From CALFXN01 sp937957815 (GTDB lineage Bacteria > Synergistota > Synergistia > Synergistales > Aminobacteriaceae), in contig DAIQNX010000007.1 in assembly GCA_036788195.1 (NCBI GenBank), positions 38,584 through 102,583 on the forward strand: a stretch of DNA of 64,000 nucleotides, written 5' to 3'. Numbering within the stretch: position 1 is the first letter of the stretch; every line of letters starts with the position of its first letter. The notes under the pieces are model-generated. The model made no database searches, was not told the origin of the DNA, and saw only the letters and a list, made by a program, of their open reading frames with translations. The position numbers were made by a program, and so were the translations under genes. Below are positions 62,124 to 64,000 of the stretch, piece after piece.

Positions 62124-63545
62124 TCAGCTCGGACCGCCGAAGAATTCCGCCGTGACAGCCTCCGGGGGCTCGGCCGTCGAAAGACTCACGACGACGAGCG
62201 CTATCGTTCCCGTGATCAGGGAAGGCAGGATCGGGAACCATCCGAACGGTTTTCCGAGCGCATACCACGTTATGGCCGTGACGAGGCCGACCACCATCGA
62301 TGCGAGGGCCCCCTGACTGTTTGCGCGTCTCCACGCGAATCCGGCCAGAACGACGACGGAGAGCATAGACCCCATGATTCCGACCATATTCGCCTGAATC
62401 CACATGACGCTCTCCGTCGTGAAGATGGTGAAGCCGATCGCGAGAATGCCTATGACGAACGTCGCGATGCGGGAGATTCTGAGGAGTTCCTTCGAGGAGT
62501 AGCTCTTCGACGAGAATTTCTGAAGAATGTCGCGGACGAACGTCGTTCCCGCAAGAAGCAGGACCGAATCGGCCGTGGATATGGCTGCTGCGAGGATTCC
62601 AGCCATGATGAGCCCTGCCGCCCAGGGTGACATGAGCTTTCCGATCATCATCGGGGCGACGGCGTCACCCTTCTCGATTCCCGGGAAAAGGATGATCCCC
62701 GCGAGGGCGATGAGCATCAGCGGCAGATAGAAGAAAATAAAACTGATCGTCGTGTAGCCCATGCTCTTGGCCGCCGTCTCCGGATCGCGCGCCGAATAGA
62801 TCCGGGTGCTGAACTGCGGGGCGCCGAAATTCCCGATTCCCCACGTGAGAATCCACGAAATCGCGACACCGAGCGTGATCCCGCCTCCGGCGAATGGATC
62901 GAGGGCGGTGGGCTTGATTTTGGCGAGCGTTCTGTGAATCTCGCCGACGCCGCCCGCGGCGCCGACTGCCTTGAACATCAGCATCCACGTCCCGACGAGG
63001 ATGACGACCGTACAGAACGTATCCGTCCATGCAACGGACTCCATGCCACCGAGGGCCGTGAAGATGATGAAAATCAACCCTATCGCGACGATCGCGAGCG
63101 TCCTGTCGACGCCCATCGACGTGACGACGACCTGTGCCGAACCCGCGAGCTGCGCGGACGTGAAGAACAGCATCGCGACGAGAATGACCACGCCTCCGAG
63201 AATGCTGTGGACCCGTCCGTACCGTGCCTCGAGCAGATCAGGCAGAGTGACCTTGCCAAACTTCCGAAGGCGTTCTGCGAACCACATCGCGGCTATCATC
63301 GAGGTCAGCGCCGTTCCGGCCCAGTTCCACCAGCCGCCCCATCCCAGCCTGTAGTAGTATCCGAGGTATCCGACGACCGATACCGTGCTCACGATCGTAG
63401 CGAAGTATGTACCCACGAGCGGTATGATGCCGAGATTCCGTCCTGCGACGAACCAGTCATCTTCCGTTTTGATCCTCTTCGAAACGACGATTCCGACGAG
63501 AAACAACACCGCGAGAAACCCGACGATGCTTACGATGAGCTCCAT
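62124..63545 (-). CDS. Sodium:solute symporter (SSS family)
   Basis: This 473-residue SSS transporter has about 13 membrane segments. Typical motifs are WFVAGRNLGIIPLVGTYFATIVS near the start, GYYYRLGWGGWWN, TWGIGNFGAPQFSTRIYSA, and AAISTADSVLLLAGTTFVRDI late, which is the Na+-site helix region. It imports an organic solute with Na+. GGAGGAG lies before ATG 63545, and the frame is open to 63872. A 35-residue membrane peptide is encoded just upstream. It is transcribed toward the IclR gene. Confidence 0.93.
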   Translation of the reverse strand: MELIVSIVGFLAVLFLVGIVVSKRIKTEDDWFVAGRNLGIIPLVGTYFATIVSTVSVVGYLGYYYRLGWGGWWNWAGTALTSMIAAMWFAERLRKFGKVTLPDLLEARYGRVHSILGGVVILVAMLFFTSAQLAGSAQVVVTSMGVDRTLAIVAIGLIFIIFTALGGMESVAWTDTFCTVVILVGTWMLMFKAVGAAGGVGEIHRTLAKIKPTALDPFAGGGITLGVAISWILTWGIGNFGAPQFSTRIYSARDPETAAKSMGYTTISFIFFYLPLMLIALAGIILFPGIEKGDAVAPMMIGKLMSPWAAGLIMAGILAAAISTADSVLLLAGTTFVRDILQKFSSKSYSSKELLRISRIATFVIGILAIGFTIFTTESVMWIQANMVGIMGSMLSVVVLAGFAWRRANSQGALASMVVGLVTAITWYALGKPFGWFPILPSLITGTIALVVVSLSTAEPPEAVTAEFFGGPS

Positions 63546-63571
63546 TTTTTCTCCTCCGTTTCCCGTATGCG

Positions 63572-63679
63572 CTATTTGTTCCTGCAGCCGTATTTCACGG
63601 TGACGTACACTGCCGGAAATATGCAGATGAACGCGAAAAACGCCCAGAAAACCTTGAGAGAGCTCGGTATCACATCCAT
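63572..63679 (-). CDS. Small accessory membrane peptide of the symporter
   Basis: A 35-residue protein, MDVIPSS, one hydrophobic helix (LKVFWAFFAFICIFPAVYVTV), then KYGCRNK. ATG 63679 has GGAGG 9 bases upstream, and the symporter ATG follows 26 bases after the stop. Small single-helix proteins next to SSS symporters are a recognised family of symporter accessory proteins. It probably helps assembly or stability of the transporter. A longer frame to 63859 lacks support. Confidence 0.75.
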   Translation of the reverse strand: MDVIPSSLKVFWAFFAFICIFPAVYVTVKYGCRNK

Positions 63680-64000
63680 GGATGCTTTCCTCCTCTTCAG
63701 TGTGCAACAGGATCTCGCCACGAATTGTTCCATCCGCTGGACAACGCATCGATCCGGGTAAGAGCCTTTTTCCGATGAACCATCTCCAGTCTTCGGGAAA
63801 CGAGCGAACGCCGATTGTCTTACATATTGAGACGATATCTCGTTTTTTATATATTTCATTTATTGTAGTCATTCTCTCGGAAGTACGTCAAGAAACCGGT
63901 CGGATGTATTTTTGTGTCCGTGCCGCTTGACGATCTTTTTGTGAGAAGGTATGTATTCCTTGAACAAATTTGCCGGAACACTTTCCAAACCGGAGGGAAT
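63680..64000 (-). promoter_or_regulatory. Upstream region of the symporter operon
   Basis: This last 321 bases contains no supported gene. It is AT-rich at 63840-63880 (ATATATAAAAAA on the minus strand), a likely promoter, with an IclR-like site at 63814-63833. Bases 63900-64000 probably belong to the next locus. Confidence 0.5.
63814..63833 (-). promoter_or_regulatory. Second copy of the IclR-type operator
   Basis: On the minus strand it reads GTCTCAATATGTAAGACAAT, matching the site at 62006 in the GTCTCA and AAGACAAT blocks with the same spacing. It sits just downstream of the AT-rich promoter-like segment, where a repressor would block transcription. Confidence 0.6.

Noticed and set aside
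1..64000. tRNA, rRNA, CRISPR array, transposase or prophage
   Set aside because: None seen: no regularly spaced repeats, no tRNA-like cloverleaf noticed, and no integrase or transposase motifs in any frame.

Overview
The window is GC-rich bacterial DNA, about 60-65% G+C by eye, and almost fully coding. The best clue to the organism is the C-terminus of the SBBP-repeat protein at 40961. It ends in Gly-Gly-Gly-Cys, a hydrophobic helix and an Arg run, which is the layout of the Synergist-CTERM sorting signal. With the many amino-acid, peptide and cyclic-amide catabolism genes and the TRAP, Dpp-type and OPT uptake systems, this points to a member of the Synergistota (inference). Two 100-N blocks (38128-38227 and 41907-42006) show it is a draft scaffold. 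No rRNA, tRNA, CRISPR array or transposase was seen.

Layout. (1) 1-16327 is mostly signalling and envelope: a truncated FapA/DUF342 protein, a CHASE-PAS histidine kinase with an HD-GYP response regulator, a P1-family peptidase, an iron-dependent alcohol dehydrogenase, an acyl-ACP thioesterase, a LysM/degenerate-LytM protein, and a block of two HD-GYP regulators with a giant hybrid kinase carrying three periplasmic binding domains. (2) 16492-23309 (minus) is a seven-gene operon: OPT transporter, Asp/Glu racemase-like protein, DUF917, DUF1177, an unrecognised protein, AroM, and an M29-like aminopeptidase. Apart from the transporter and peptidase its biochemistry is unknown. (3) 23535-31534 (minus) is a Dpp-type peptide ABC transporter with an M20 amidohydrolase embedded in the operon, behind a PucR-type regulator. 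(4) 31635-40902 is a sugar module: RbsABC-type transporter, rhamnulokinase (broken by a gap), class II aldolase and HAD phosphatase on the minus strand, with a divergent ribulokinase.

(5) 40961-46906 holds the SBBP/Synergist-CTERM surface protein, a clostripain-family protease, a zinc-ribbon protein of the flagellar-operon type and a nitroreductase. (6) 46998-49134 is a low-GC islet with a LysR regulator, a divergent YkvI-like transporter and a start-stop remnant. (7) 49845-52489 is cytosine permease plus cytosine deaminase. (8) 52560-63679 (minus) is a long catabolic region for a cyclic amide, hydantoin-like or ureido compound. It has a Na+ symporter with a 35-residue accessory peptide, an IclR regulator, two allantoinase/dihydropyrimidinase paralogues, a hydantoin-racemase-like enzyme, a TRAP transporter, a DapA-family lyase and a carbamoylase-type M20 hydrolase. 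Regions 7 and 8 converge on one strong terminator.

Working together: regions 2, 3 and 8 all pair an uptake system with C-N hydrolases and racemases, so the window reads as a scavenging locus for peptides, modified amino acids and their cyclic derivatives. A near-identical 20-bp palindromic site lies upstream of both the IclR gene and the symporter, which suggests the regulator controls region 8.
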